The notes below the pieces were generated by a model. It did not search any database, was not told the origin of the DNA, and worked only from the letters and a program-made list of their open reading frames with translations. The position numbers and the translations under genes were made by a program. A stretch of 51,970 nucleotides of DNA, from NCBI GenBank assembly GCA_964466035.1, contig CAYXLR010000014.1:1-51970 (forward strand), given 5' to 3'. This stretch comes from JANQEA01 sp964466035. GTDB lineage: Bacteria; Bipolaricaulota; Bipolaricaulia; UBA7950; UBA9294. Shown piece after piece: positions 7,933-16,052 of the stretch (the first letter of the stretch is position 1; each line of letters begins with the position of its first letter).

Positions 7933-9003
7933 CTACGCAGCGACGGCGCGCCGTCGGATCAGCCGCCAGACGAACGCGATCGCGAACAGCGACGCCAGGG
8001 CGATCATTCCCCACTCGGACAGCGTCGGGGCGTCGATCGTCCCGGACATCGGAGCGGGCCGATCGGGCTCCTCTTCGACCGTGAAGCAGGTCGGGTCGTC
8101 TTCCGCCGGCGTGTCCGGGTCGTCGCTCGGCTCGTGTCCCTCGTACGATCCGTCCCCGTCTCCGTCCCAGTGGGCGAACCCCTGATTGCAGATCTCGGTT
8201 CCGACCTCGACCTCCGCGTCGACGGTGACCCGATACTTGATCGTCACCGCGCCGCCGGCTGGAATGCTCCCGTCCCACACCACTTCGTCCCCTTCGAACG
8301 CGGCCGTGCCGGCCGTCGCCGTGATGTGCGGCGTCGAGGTGACGCCGGCCGGGAGCGCGTCGGTGAACTCGTGCTCCGGTCCGTCCTCCAGGTCGGCGCA
8401 GCCTTCGTTTCGGAGGACCGCCTCGTAGCGGATCGTGTTTCCCGGGTAGATGGCTCCCCCGTCGGTGTCGACCGCCGATTTCTCGACCTCGATCAGCGGC
8501 TCGTTCGGGCGGATCCAGAGATCGGTCTCCATCGTCAGGCAGTTGTTGGTCTCGTTCAGCTCGGTGACCTCGTGCCCGGTGTCGGCGCAGGCGACGATGT
8601 CGTACTCCCCCGCCGGCACGCCCGTTGTGTCCCAGACGAACGTCAGGACGATGTACTCGCAGCCGGGCAGCCCGCCTTCGACGCGCTGCGTGCCGATCAG
8701 CTTCGTCGTCCCGTCGTAGGTGACCGTGACGTCGAACGGAACCGCGTCGCCGCAGCTCAGGTTGTCGATCGTCACGGTGATTGTGACCTCGCCGCCCTGG
8801 CAGACGTCTCCCGTCGTCTCCTGCACGGAGATCCCGCCGTTGGCCAGGCCGGGCGTCCCGTCCGGCGGGAGCCAGAGGTCCGGCCGCTTCGTGCACGGAT
8901 CGTCAGCGAGCCCGACCACCGGAAGAAGCGCGAAGGCAGCGACAATCGACAGAATCCTCCCCCATCTTCCCGCCACCCGGAGTCGATCGATCAATCGCAC
9001 CAC
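7933..9003 (-). CDS. Exported CARDB/DUF11 protein with IPTL-CTERM-like sorting tail
   Basis: Predicted substrate of the neighbouring exosortase. An N-terminal basic-hydrophobic segment is the signal peptide (cut probably near VGLA-DD). Residues of about 55-145 look like a CARDB domain (VTITVTIDNLSCG, PAGEYDIVACAD). Residues of about 165-285 look like a DUF11-type repeat (NTIRYEAVLRNEGC, VTIKYRVTV). An acidic linker leads to the C-terminal tripartite signal: APTLSEWG, a 17-residue hydrophobic helix, and RLIRRR. Family members usually read IPTLSEWG, so the first residue is a variant. The frame opens with GTG at 9003, but AGGAAG is better spaced for the TTG at 8994 (353 residues). First gene of the operon. 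Confidence 0.85.
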   Translation of the reverse strand: MVRLIDRLRVAGRWGRILSIVAAFALLPVVGLADDPCTKRPDLWLPPDGTPGLANGGISVQETTGDVCQGGEVTITVTIDNLSCGDAVPFDVTVTYDGTTKLIGTQRVEGGLPGCEYIVLTFVWDTTGVPAGEYDIVACADTGHEVTELNETNNCLTMETDLWIRPNEPLIEVEKSAVDTDGGAIYPGNTIRYEAVLRNEGCADLEDGPEHEFTDALPAGVTSTPHITATAGTAAFEGDEVVWDGSIPAGGAVTIKYRVTVDAEVEVGTEICNQGFAHWDGDGDGSYEGHEPSDDPDTPAEDDPTCFTVEEEPDRPAPMSGTIDAPTLSEWGMIALASLFAIAFVWRLIRRRAVAA

Positions 9004-9135
9004 TTCCTTTCGGCCCGAAGGCCGCAGACAGCTAGCCCCCCAGCGATCAGCCGGGTGGGAACGGCTCTGCGAGCCATTCCGAATTGGATGTTATGCCCGT
9101 CACCTTCGAGTAGAGGGGACCGCGGGTTACGCGGA

Positions 9136-9155
9136 GTGTGTCCTTCATCACACAC
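9136..9155. promoter_or_regulatory. Inverted repeat GTGTGT-N8-ACACAC
   Basis: Perfect 6-bp arms, 9136-9141 and 9150-9155, in the 303-base region between the divergent exosortase operon and the phzF-like gene. It has the shape of a dimeric-regulator operator and lies 26 bases before a second, CRP-like dyad. No regulator is encoded nearby that I can match to it. Confidence 0.4.
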
Positions 9156-9180
9156 GCAACGCCCACCGGTGCGCAGCGTA

Positions 9181-9196
9181 TGTGACGCGTGTCACG
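9181..9196. promoter_or_regulatory. CRP/FNR-like dyad TGTGA-N6-TCACG
   Basis: TGTGACGCGTGTCACG matches the CRP-type half-site rule (TGTGA-N6-TCACA) at all but the last base. If TAGAAT at 9256-9261 is the -10 of the phzF-like gene, the dyad centre is about 80 bases before transcription start, compatible with an upstream activator site. It could equally serve the divergent exosortase operon. The window's class III cyclase would supply the ligand if a CRP-like protein binds here. Confidence 0.4.
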
Positions 9197-9255
9197 TTCG
9201 TTTCGGGGTTTCCGCGCGAGCCGTCGATCGGCTCCCGATTCCGAGGTGGACGCAG

Positions 9256-9261
9256 TAGAAT
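9256..9261 (+). promoter_or_regulatory. Probable -10 element (TAGAAT) of the phzF-like gene
   Basis: TAGAAT ends 45 bases before the ATG at 9307. There is no recognisable -35 at the right distance, which is typical of activator-dependent promoters and fits the CRP-like dyad upstream. Confidence 0.4.
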
Positions 9262-9306
9262 CTCGCCGGCCTTCAACAAGCGGTCCGACCTCGGAAAGGA
9301 GCGGCG

Positions 9307-10101
9307 ATGGGCATCCCGATCTATCAAGTCGATGCGTTCACCAGCGAGCCGTTCAAGGGGAATCCGGCCGGCGTCTGCCTGCTCGAGGAAGCCGCCGACG
9401 ATCTGTGGATGCAGCAGGTGGCGGCGGAGATGAACCTGTCTGAAACGGCGTTCCCGGTGCCACGATCCGACGGAGCCTACGATCTTCGCTGGTTCACTCC
9501 TGCGGTCGAGGTCGAGCTGTGCGGCCACGCGACGCTCGCCGCGGCGCACGTCCTGTGGGAGAACGGAGCCCTCGCCGCGGACGCCGAGGCTCGCTTCCAC
9601 ACCGCCTCCGGCCTGCTGACCGCCGTCCGCGACGGCGACCGGATCACGCTCGACTTCCCGGCGAATCCGCCGGATCCGGTCGATCCACCGCCGGGCCTGC
9701 TCGACGCCCTCGGCGTCGCGGCGAGCTACGTCGGACGGACGCGGTTCGACTACCTCGTCGAGGTGGACGACGCGGACAGCATTCGAAATGTGGGGCCGGA
9801 CTTCCGCGCGCTGAAGCGCCTCGGCGTCCGCGGCGTGATGATCACCGCGCGAAGCGACGACGCCGAGTACGACTTCGTCTCCCGGTTCTTCGCGCCGGGC
9901 GCCGGGGTCGACGAGGACCCGGTGACCGGCTCGGCCCACTGCGCCCTGGCCCCTTATTGGGGCGCCAAGCTGGGGCGAGACGAGGTCGTCGGGTATCAGG
10001 CGTCGCCCCGCGGCGGGGTCGTGTACTGCCGCGTCGACCGGGATCGCGTCTTGCTTTCCGGCCGAGCCGTCACCGTGCTGCGGGGCGAGATCCTGGCCTA
10101 G
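9307..10101 (+). CDS. PhzF family isomerase/epimerase-like protein
   Basis: Predicted 264-residue cytosolic enzyme of the PhzF/diaminopimelate-epimerase fold. It begins with the family's hallmark (IYQVDAFTSEPFKGNPAGVC), has the catalytic Glu in the NLSETAF motif, the LRWFTPAVEVELCGHATLA signature, and the second-half motif DEDPVTGSAHCALAPYW. Members isomerise small cyclic or enolic acids, but most non-phenazine members have no assigned substrate and no phenazine genes are seen here. The start is the ATG after AAAGGAG; length is typical (260-300). It is a single-gene unit convergent with the DUF47 gene. Confidence 0.9.
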   Translation: MGIPIYQVDAFTSEPFKGNPAGVCLLEEAADDLWMQQVAAEMNLSETAFPVPRSDGAYDLRWFTPAVEVELCGHATLAAAHVLWENGALAADAEARFHTASGLLTAVRDGDRITLDFPANPPDPVDPPPGLLDALGVAASYVGRTRFDYLVEVDDADSIRNVGPDFRALKRLGVRGVMITARSDDAEYDFVSRFFAPGAGVDEDPVTGSAHCALAPYWGAKLGRDEVVGYQASPRGGVVYCRVDRDRVLLSGRAVTVLRGEILA

Positions 10102-10113
10102 GACACGGCGAAC

Positions 10114-10755
10114 TCAGACGCGGCGCGCGGCGACGATCAGCTCGATCAGATCCGAGAGGTCCTCGGCGCGATCCGAGAGCCGCACCAGCCGCTGAATGAA
10201 CCCGGAGATCTGAAGCTTTCGGGCGAGCTCGATGTCGAGCGCGAACAGGCGCTTCACGGCCCGGCGCTCCAAGTGGTCGACCTCCCCCTCCAGCTGCTCG
10301 ATCGCCTTCGTGTGCTCGAGAGCCTGATCGACGTCCTGAAAGAGGCTGGTGACCGCCTTCTTGACTTCGTCGAACGTGTTGTTCGTTTGCACGCCGATCT
10401 CCGTGATCTCCGGCATGATTCCGTCCGGCACCTCGACACGCTGAAGCAGGAGATAGTCGAGGATCTCCTCGGCGGCGTTGGCCAACCGATCGACCTGCTC
10501 GATGATCTGAAGGATGTCCCGCCTCGACGTCGGGAGGAGGGAGCCCGAAAGAAGCTGCGTCTCGATCCGGCGACGCGCGTCGTCGGCGCGCCCCTCGGCC
10601 AGGTGCGTCTCCAATGCGTACCGGTCGGCGGTCTCGACGTCCCCCTCGCGAAGGTAGGCGTCCAGCGACCGCGAGAACACCTGTAGCGTCGCGTCGACGT
10701 GCCCGAGATGCTCGAGGACGAGGGCCTCGATCTCCTTGTGCTTCCTCCAGAACAT
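10114..10755 (-). CDS. DUF47 family (PhoU-related) phosphate regulator
   Basis: Predicted 213-residue all-helical cytosolic protein of the DUF47/TIGR00153 family, distant relatives of PhoU. Typical features are the basic FWRKHKEIE start, repeated E/D-rich helices (ETHLAEGRADDARRRIE, DRLANAAEEILDYLLLQ) and the C-terminal DRAEDLSDLIELIV helix whose acidic residues bind metal in PhoU-like folds. In other bacteria members sit beside Pit-type phosphate transporters; no transporter is present here. It may be co-transcribed after purB, which ends 107 bases upstream on the same strand. A second, unrelated-architecture PhoU protein is encoded at 26165. Confidence 0.85.
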   Translation of the reverse strand: MFWRKHKEIEALVLEHLGHVDATLQVFSRSLDAYLREGDVETADRYALETHLAEGRADDARRRIETQLLSGSLLPTSRRDILQIIEQVDRLANAAEEILDYLLLQRVEVPDGIMPEITEIGVQTNNTFDEVKKAVTSLFQDVDQALEHTKAIEQLEGEVDHLERRAVKRLFALDIELARKLQISGFIQRLVRLSDRAEDLSDLIELIVAARRV

Positions 10756-10861
10756 GAGCCTCCTCGCGTGCGGCGATCTGCCGATTCAGAGTACCGCGAA
10801 TCGAAACGGCCGACAACCGGAAAGAAGAGAGGCAGCGATCGCCGCGGCGCGGGGGAACCGG

Positions 10862-12226
10862 CTACCCTTCGAGCCAGCGGCGGGCACTCTCGACGACCCG
10901 ATCGCAGATCCGCGACGCCAGTCCAACGTAGTCCGTCGGGCGGAGATCGCGCAAGCGATCCTTGACGTCCCCGTCGACGGGCAGCCCGTCGACGAAGGAA
11001 CGAAGCCGATCGAGCGTGAGCCCTTTCCCTCGCGTCAGCCCGCGAAGCAGCTCGTACGGATCCTCGACGCCCTCGACCCGGAGGACGGTCTGGATCGCCT
11101 CGGCGAGAACCTCGGGAGAGGCATCGACCTTCGCCCGGAGGGCGTCCCGGTCGACATCGATCCGATCGAGCCCCCGAAGCGTCTCGCCGATCGCGAGATG
11201 GCCGTGCGCCAACGCCACGCCGATGTTCCGCTTCACCGTCGTGTCCGAGAGGTCGCGCTGCATTCTCGATCGGGTCAGCTTGTCGGAAAGGGCGTGCAAC
11301 AGTGCGTTGGAAATCGCGACGTTCCCCTCGCTGTTCTCGAACCGGATCGGGTTCACCTTGTGCGGCATCGTCGACGAGCCGACCTCCCTCTCGACCGGTT
11401 TCTCGACGATGTCACCGCGGGAGATGTACTCCCACAGGTCCCGATCGAGATCGGAGACGACGTTGTTGATCCGTGAAACGATCGCGAAGTACTCGGCCAG
11501 CGCGTCGTGATCCTCGATCTGCGTCGTGCACCGGTTCGGCTCCAAGCCGAGCCGCTCGACGAACGCGTCCGAGAAGGCCCGCCAGTTGTGGTCCGGAAAC
11601 GCGGCGACGAACGAAGCGTACGTCCCGGTCGCCCCGGTCAGCTTGCCGCGGAACCGGTGCGCCTCGAGCTGCCCGGCTTGGCGGAGCAGGCGCGAGAGGA
11701 AGACGGCGAACTCCTTGCCGAGCGTCGTCGGCGACGCCGGCTGCCCGTGGGTCCGGGCCGGGAAGACGGCGTCCCTCCACGCCTCCGCCAGGTCGGCGAG
11801 ACGCTCGATCAACCTTCGCAGCAACGGGAGCTGCTGCTCGTCGCGGAAGCGCGCCAGCAGGAGGCCGTAGGCGAGGTTGTTGACGTCGGCCGAGGTGAGG
11901 CCGAAGTGGATCCGGTTCGGGTGGGCCAGCCGGAGCCTCTCCCGGAGGAAGAGCTCGCACGCCTTGACGTCGTGGTCGATCTCGCGATCGATCTCGACGA
12001 TCCGCTCGAAGTCGGCGTCGGAGAACGAGCTCCGCGCTTCTTCGACCCGTTTCCGTTCGTCGTCGGACAGCGCCGGGAACAGGCCGGTCCGGTCGAGCGC
12101 CTCGAGGTAGGCCAGCTCCACCTCGCACCGGGCCTTCATCAGCGCGAACTCGGAGAAGTACGCAGGCAGCTCCGCCAGCCGCTCGCGGTACCGCCCGTCC
12201 AGCGGGGAGATCTCACGCTGCATCAT
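10862..12226 (-). CDS. purB: Adenylosuccinate lyase
   Basis: Predicted 454-residue enzyme of purine synthesis that splits SAICAR and adenylosuccinate, releasing fumarate. It is the E. coli-like long type (456 residues there), with the early SPLDGRY motif, THGQPASPTT containing the catalytic His, and the flexible signature loop SSTMPHKVNPIRFEN with catalytic Ser. The start is the first ATG of a tandem pair behind AGGAGG six bases away; the upstream in-frame extension overlaps guaB and is rejected. It begins 10 bases after the guaB stop, so guaB and purB form an operon covering both GMP and AMP branches. Confidence 0.96.
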   Translation of the reverse strand: MMQREISPLDGRYRERLAELPAYFSEFALMKARCEVELAYLEALDRTGLFPALSDDERKRVEEARSSFSDADFERIVEIDREIDHDVKACELFLRERLRLAHPNRIHFGLTSADVNNLAYGLLLARFRDEQQLPLLRRLIERLADLAEAWRDAVFPARTHGQPASPTTLGKEFAVFLSRLLRQAGQLEAHRFRGKLTGATGTYASFVAAFPDHNWRAFSDAFVERLGLEPNRCTTQIEDHDALAEYFAIVSRINNVVSDLDRDLWEYISRGDIVEKPVEREVGSSTMPHKVNPIRFENSEGNVAISNALLHALSDKLTRSRMQRDLSDTTVKRNIGVALAHGHLAIGETLRGLDRIDVDRDALRAKVDASPEVLAEAIQTVLRVEGVEDPYELLRGLTRGKGLTLDRLRSFVDGLPVDGDVKDRLRDLRPTDYVGLASRICDRVVESARRWLEG

Positions 12227-12236
12227 CGCTCGCCTC

Positions 12237-13733
12237 CTACGCGCTCCAGTTGGACAGGGAATCGCCCTCGCCCCACCCGAACTGGACGACGTCGTGGACC
12301 TTCCCCTCGCGGATCGAGAGGGCCGAGACGAGCTCCAGCTCGGCCTCCTCGTGCAGCTCGGCGATCGACGCGCAGCCGCAAGAGGCCATCGCCGCACGGA
12401 TCTTGCTCGTCAGCTCGGGCAGGTTGTCCTTCAGCTTCCCGGCGTATTCGACGACCCCCTCGACGCCCTCGAGGAAGCCGGCTTGATCGTATCGCGCCGG
12501 ACTCCAGGCGCGCGCGCGCGCCGATCCCTCACCCCAGTACGGCTTCATCACCCTTCCGCCGATCCGGATCTTCTCGGTCGGCGACTCGTCCATCCGGGCG
12601 AAGTAGCGCCCCATCATCACCGCGTCGGCGCCGAGGGCGAGGGCCACGACGACGTCCTTCGCGTGCAGGATCCCCCCGTCGGCGATGACCGGAACGTGGA
12701 TCCCGGTCCTCTCACGGTACCGCGCTCGCGCCTCGGCGACCTTCATCACCGCCGTCGCCAGCCCGCGGCCGGTCCCCTTCTGCTCCTGCGTGATGCAGAT
12801 CGAGCCGCCGCCCATCCCGACCTTCACCGCGCCGGCGCCGGCCTCGACGAGGAAGTCGAACCCCTCGCCGGTGATCACGTTTCCGCCGATTACCGGAAGC
12901 GTCGGAACCTCGCGGCGCACCCACTCAATCGTCCGTTGCTGGTAGCAGGTGTGCCCATCGGAGGAGTCGATCCCGACGACGTCGACGCCGGAATCGACCA
13001 GCGCCGGCACCCGCTCCTCGTAGTCGCGCGTGTTGATCGCCGCCACGGCGACGAGCCGCTTCCGGCCGTCGACGACCTGATCGGGGTTGTCGAGGTGATC
13101 CTCGATGTCCTTGCGGAAGACGAGCGACAGAAGCCGATCGCCCTCGTCGACGATCGGCAGGACCGAACGGTGGCCCTCGATCAGGATCGCGTTCGCCTCC
13201 TCGAGGTCGGCGATGCCGACGCCGACGTCGAGCTGGTCTCGGGGGATCATCCGGTCGCGCACCGGAAGGTCCCCGTGCGCCCGGACGTCGTAGTCGCGCC
13301 GGGTGATCAGGCCGAGGAGCCGGCCGTCCTCGGAGACCACGGGAAACGTGGAGAAGCCGGCCTCCTTGCGGAGTGCGTCGACTTCACGCAGCGGGGCGTC
13401 CGGACGGATCGTCCTCGGCTCGACGAATCCCGCCTTGTGGGACTTGACCCGCCGGACCATCGCCGCCTGGTCCTCGATCGGCTGGGACCCGTAGATGAAC
13501 GCGACCCCTCCCAGCCGGGCCAGCTCGATCCCCATCCTCGCTCCGGAGACCGACTGCATCGCCGCCGCGACGACCGGCGCCTTGAGCATCACCGCTCCGT
13601 CTCCGTCCGGGCGGCGCGCCAACGGCGTCGCGAGCGACACGCGCTCGATCGCCGTCTGCTCCGTCGTGAGGCCGGGAAGCAGCCGGAACTCGGCCAGCGT
13701 TCTGGACGGCTGCCGTTCGATCTTCCGCGCCAT
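12237..13733 (-). CDS. guaB: IMP dehydrogenase, divergent clade
   Basis: Predicted 498-residue enzyme that oxidises IMP to XMP with NAD. It has a TIM barrel with two CBS domains inserted at about residues 108-215, and catalytic Cys313 in the loop GGGSICITQEQKGTGRG. The flap and C-terminal segments (MGRYFARMDESPT, MKPYWGEGSARAR, YAGKLKDN, SIREGKVHDV) resemble the Tritrichomonas foetus IMPDH rather than the common bacterial form, whose loop reads GSICTTR. The start is ATG at 13733 with AGGAGG four bases upstream; a -35/-10 pair lies just before. Heads the guaB-purB operon. Confidence 0.94.
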   Translation of the reverse strand: MARKIERQPSRTLAEFRLLPGLTTEQTAIERVSLATPLARRPDGDGAVMLKAPVVAAAMQSVSGARMGIELARLGGVAFIYGSQPIEDQAAMVRRVKSHKAGFVEPRTIRPDAPLREVDALRKEAGFSTFPVVSEDGRLLGLITRRDYDVRAHGDLPVRDRMIPRDQLDVGVGIADLEEANAILIEGHRSVLPIVDEGDRLLSLVFRKDIEDHLDNPDQVVDGRKRLVAVAAINTRDYEERVPALVDSGVDVVGIDSSDGHTCYQQRTIEWVRREVPTLPVIGGNVITGEGFDFLVEAGAGAVKVGMGGGSICITQEQKGTGRGLATAVMKVAEARARYRERTGIHVPVIADGGILHAKDVVVALALGADAVMMGRYFARMDESPTEKIRIGGRVMKPYWGEGSARARAWSPARYDQAGFLEGVEGVVEYAGKLKDNLPELTSKIRAAMASCGCASIAELHEEAELELVSALSIREGKVHDVVQFGWGEGDSLSNWSA

Positions 13734-13763
13734 CGCGCCTCCTTCTGCCGTTTCCCCGCTCCC

Positions 13764-13792
13764 TTTGTACCGACGCCGTCGAAACGGTTCAA
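13764..13792 (-). promoter_or_regulatory. guaB: Promoter of guaB-purB (TTGAAC-N17-TACAAA)
   Basis: Read on the minus strand, TTGAAC (13792-13787) and TACAAA (13769-13764) are separated by 17 bases. The -10 ends about 30 bases before the guaB start. It implies that guaB-purB is transcribed separately from the hydrogenase operon that ends at 13886. Confidence 0.6.
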
Positions 13793-13885
13793 GCAGCCGA
13801 CGGCATCGCCGGTCGAAACGCGGCCCCGAACGTCGGGATCGGCTCGCTCGCCGCCCGGTTCGGACGGCGGCTCGGGGTCCCCGAC

Positions 13886-15145
13886 CTACCCGGAGATCAG
13901 CGCCTCGAACTCCCCACGGAAGTGCTTGAGCGCGCTCTCGACGGGCAGGAGCACGGATTGATCCAACGGGCAGAGCGCCGTGGCGTTGATCGTCCTGGCG
14001 ACGCGAAGCATCTGCTCGAGGTCCCCCGCTCGCCCTTCTCCCGAACGGATGCGCTTCAGGATCCGTCCGAGCGCCGGGGTCCCGGCGCGCCCCGGCGCGC
14101 ACTGGCCGCAGGACTCGTGTTGGAAGAAGGTCAGGATCCCGTCCAGCATGTCGACGATCGACGCGTCTTCGCTGAGGACGAGAATCGCCCCGGAGCCGAG
14201 CACGGCCGAGATCTCCTGCAACCCGTCGAAGTCCATCGGCTTGTCGAGACAGTCGGAGCACACGAACGCCCCGGCGGCGCCTCCGATCAGCGCTCCCTTG
14301 AACCGCTTGGCGTCCTTCACCCCGCCGCCGTGTTCGTCGATGATCGTTTGCAGCGTCGTTCCCATCTCCGCTTCCGCAAGACCGGGCTTCTCGACGTGGC
14401 CGAGGATGGTGTACACCTTGGTCCCCGGGCACGCTTCGGTCCCGAACGAGCGGAACCAGTCGGCGCCGTTCAGGAGGATCGGCGGCACGTTCGCCAACGT
14501 CTCGACGTTGTTGACGACCGTCGGTTTCGACCACAGACCGACCGTGCCCGGATACGGCGGCTTCAGGCGAGGATACCCCCGCTTCCCTTCGATCGATTCG
14601 ATCAGCGCCGTCTCCTCGCCGCAGACGTACGCCCCGGCGCCTCGCTTGATCTCGATGTCGAACGAGAAGTCGGAGTCGAAGATGTCCTCCCCGAGCAGCC
14701 CCGCGGCCCGTGCCGCCTCGATCGCATGCTGCATCCGCTCGATCGATAAGGCGTACTCGCCGCGGATGTAGACGTATCCCCGGCGGGCGCCGACGGCGTA
14801 CCCGGCGATCATGATCCCCTCGATCAGGCGATGCGGATCGCCCTCCAGGATCAGCCGGTCTTTGAACGTCCCCGGTTCGCCCTCGTCGGCGTTGCAGACG
14901 ATGTACACCGGGTCGCCGGCGGCGGTGAACGACCACTTCAGTCCGGTCGGGAACCCCGCTCCCCCGCGGCCGCGTAGCTTCGACGCCTTCACGATGTCGA
15001 TCACCGCGGCGGGGGAGATCTTCTCCCCGACGATCTTCGCCATCGCTTCGTACGCTCCGACAGCGATCGCCTGATCCAGGCTGTAAGGATCGATGACCCC
15101 GTTGTTCTGAAGCACGATCCGCGGGGATCTCGCTCCGCTAGTCAT
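13886..15145 (-). CDS. hoxF: NAD-reducing hydrogenase diaphorase subunit HoxF (NuoF-like)
   Basis: Predicted 419-residue flavoprotein that exchanges electrons between NAD(H), FMN and the Fe-S chain. The NADH/FMN-binding region is intact (LRGRGGAGFPTGLKW, residues 58-71; NADEGEPGTFKDR; AYVCGEETALIES). The C-terminal 4Fe-4S site normally has a CxxCxxC motif plus a distant Cys. Here Cys346, Cys349 and Cys392 are present but the third position of the motif is Gly352 (GGG codon), so one ligand is absent. It lacks the NuoE-like N-terminal extension of many HoxF proteins, that part being the separate upstream gene. It overlaps that gene by 8 bases and is last in the operon. Confidence 0.9.
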   Translation of the reverse strand: MTSGARSPRIVLQNNGVIDPYSLDQAIAVGAYEAMAKIVGEKISPAAVIDIVKASKLRGRGGAGFPTGLKWSFTAAGDPVYIVCNADEGEPGTFKDRLILEGDPHRLIEGIMIAGYAVGARRGYVYIRGEYALSIERMQHAIEAARAAGLLGEDIFDSDFSFDIEIKRGAGAYVCGEETALIESIEGKRGYPRLKPPYPGTVGLWSKPTVVNNVETLANVPPILLNGADWFRSFGTEACPGTKVYTILGHVEKPGLAEAEMGTTLQTIIDEHGGGVKDAKRFKGALIGGAAGAFVCSDCLDKPMDFDGLQEISAVLGSGAILVLSEDASIVDMLDGILTFFQHESCGQCAPGRAGTPALGRILKRIRSGEGRAGDLEQMLRVARTINATALCPLDQSVLLPVESALKHFRGEFEALISG

Positions 15146-15593
15146 CGCTCCTCCTCACCGCTTCGATCGCCTCGATCATCCGCTCCTTGGTCAGGTTCCC
15201 GTGCACCTCGGCATCGATCATCATCGCCGGAGCGACCCCGCAGACGCCGAGACAGCTCGTCGTCTCGACCGTGAACGCGCCGTCTTCGGTCGTCCGCCCG
15301 ACCTCGACGCGGAGGTAGTCGGTCAGCGCGTCGAGCAGCGACTCGGCCCCCATCAGCTGGCAAGGCGGCGACTCGCACAGCCGGATGATGTGCCGCCCCC
15401 GCGGCTCGAGGCTGTACATCGAGTAGAACGTCGCCGTGCTCACCACGTCCGACAACGGCATCGACAGGTACTCGGCCACCGCCCGGAGGGCCTCCGGCCT
15501 CAGGTAGTTCCTCGGCTCGGCGTCCTGGAGATCATGCAGCATATCGAGTATGTGCTCCCGGCTCGCCGGGTACCGTTCGAGCCATCGCTTCAC
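15138..15593 (-). CDS. hoxE: NuoE/HoxE-like [2Fe-2S] subunit
   Basis: Predicted 151-residue thioredoxin-fold [2Fe-2S] protein of the diaphorase module. An N-terminal helical bundle (YLRPEALRAVAEYL, VSTATFYSMYSLEPRG) precedes the cluster site with all four Cys: CESPPC and CLGVC, the classical Cx4C and Cx3C spacing. The start is GTG at 15593 four bases after AGGAGG; the GTGA overlap with the protease stop excludes the longer frame that begins at 15743. With HoxF it would pass electrons between NAD(H) and the hydrogenase. Confidence 0.92.
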   Translation of the reverse strand: MKRWLERYPASREHILDMLHDLQDAEPRNYLRPEALRAVAEYLSMPLSDVVSTATFYSMYSLEPRGRHIIRLCESPPCQLMGAESLLDALTDYLRVEVGRTTEDGAFTVETTSCLGVCGVAPAMMIDAEVHGNLTKERMIEAIEAVRRSDD

Positions 15594-16048
15594 GCTACCT
15601 CCTCGCCGTCCGTGGGGTCCGGCGTCCCACGCCCATCGAGCCACGTTTCGATCCGACCCATGGCGTCGGGGATCCTCGCTTCCGCGCTCGCGCTCAGCCC
15701 TTCTCCCATCCCGAACGAGCGGCCCGGAACGCTGAGCAGCCACGCCTCAGGGACGGTCCCGTAGGCCAGCTGCGTCCAACCGAGCAGCGACTCCGGGGAG
15801 CAGCTGTGACCGACCCCTCGATGCGCTTCCGGTCCGATCCGATCGAGTCGGATCGACGTCCCGTCAATCCGCGCATCGATGAACAGCACCCGGTCCGCCG
15901 TCCGCAGCCTTTCGGCCAGTTCCGGGACCAGCTGATGAACCGCCAGCGTCTCCAGTCCCAAACGCGCAGGCACCGCCTCGGCGACGCGCGGGCCGATCCC
16001 GTCGTCGCCCCGGCTGTCGTTCCCGATCCCGATGATGACGTCCGCCAT
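15590..16048 (-). CDS. hoxW: [NiFe]-hydrogenase maturation endopeptidase (M52)
   Basis: Predicted 152-residue protease that removes the C-terminal peptide of the large subunit after nickel insertion. Family features are the N-terminal GIGNDSRGDDGIGPRV, the metal ligand Asp in LFIDAR, and His in GHSCSPESLL. It lies directly after hoxH, separated by four bases, so enzyme and substrate are made together; hoxH indeed retains a cleavable tail. The name follows the operon type; a generic HyaD/HycI-like assignment is equally valid. Confidence 0.9.
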   Translation of the reverse strand: MADVIIGIGNDSRGDDGIGPRVAEAVPARLGLETLAVHQLVPELAERLRTADRVLFIDARIDGTSIRLDRIGPEAHRGVGHSCSPESLLGWTQLAYGTVPEAWLLSVPGRSFGMGEGLSASAEARIPDAMGRIETWLDGRGTPDPTDGEEVA

Positions 16049-16052
16049 GCGG

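Noticed and set aside
9307..10101. Phenazine biosynthesis locus
   Set aside because: Only the widespread PhzF family is present; no other phz genes occur nearby.
12508..12530. Run of alternating CG (gcgcgcgcgcgc), possible repeat or Z-DNA
   Set aside because: It is explained by Ala/Arg codons of guaB (SARARAW) in a high-G+C genome.
13734..14936. Long minus-strand frame continuous with guaB but overlapping hoxF
   Set aside because: Arg-rich shadow translation in another frame of hoxF; guaB has its own promoter and AGGAGG at the ATG.
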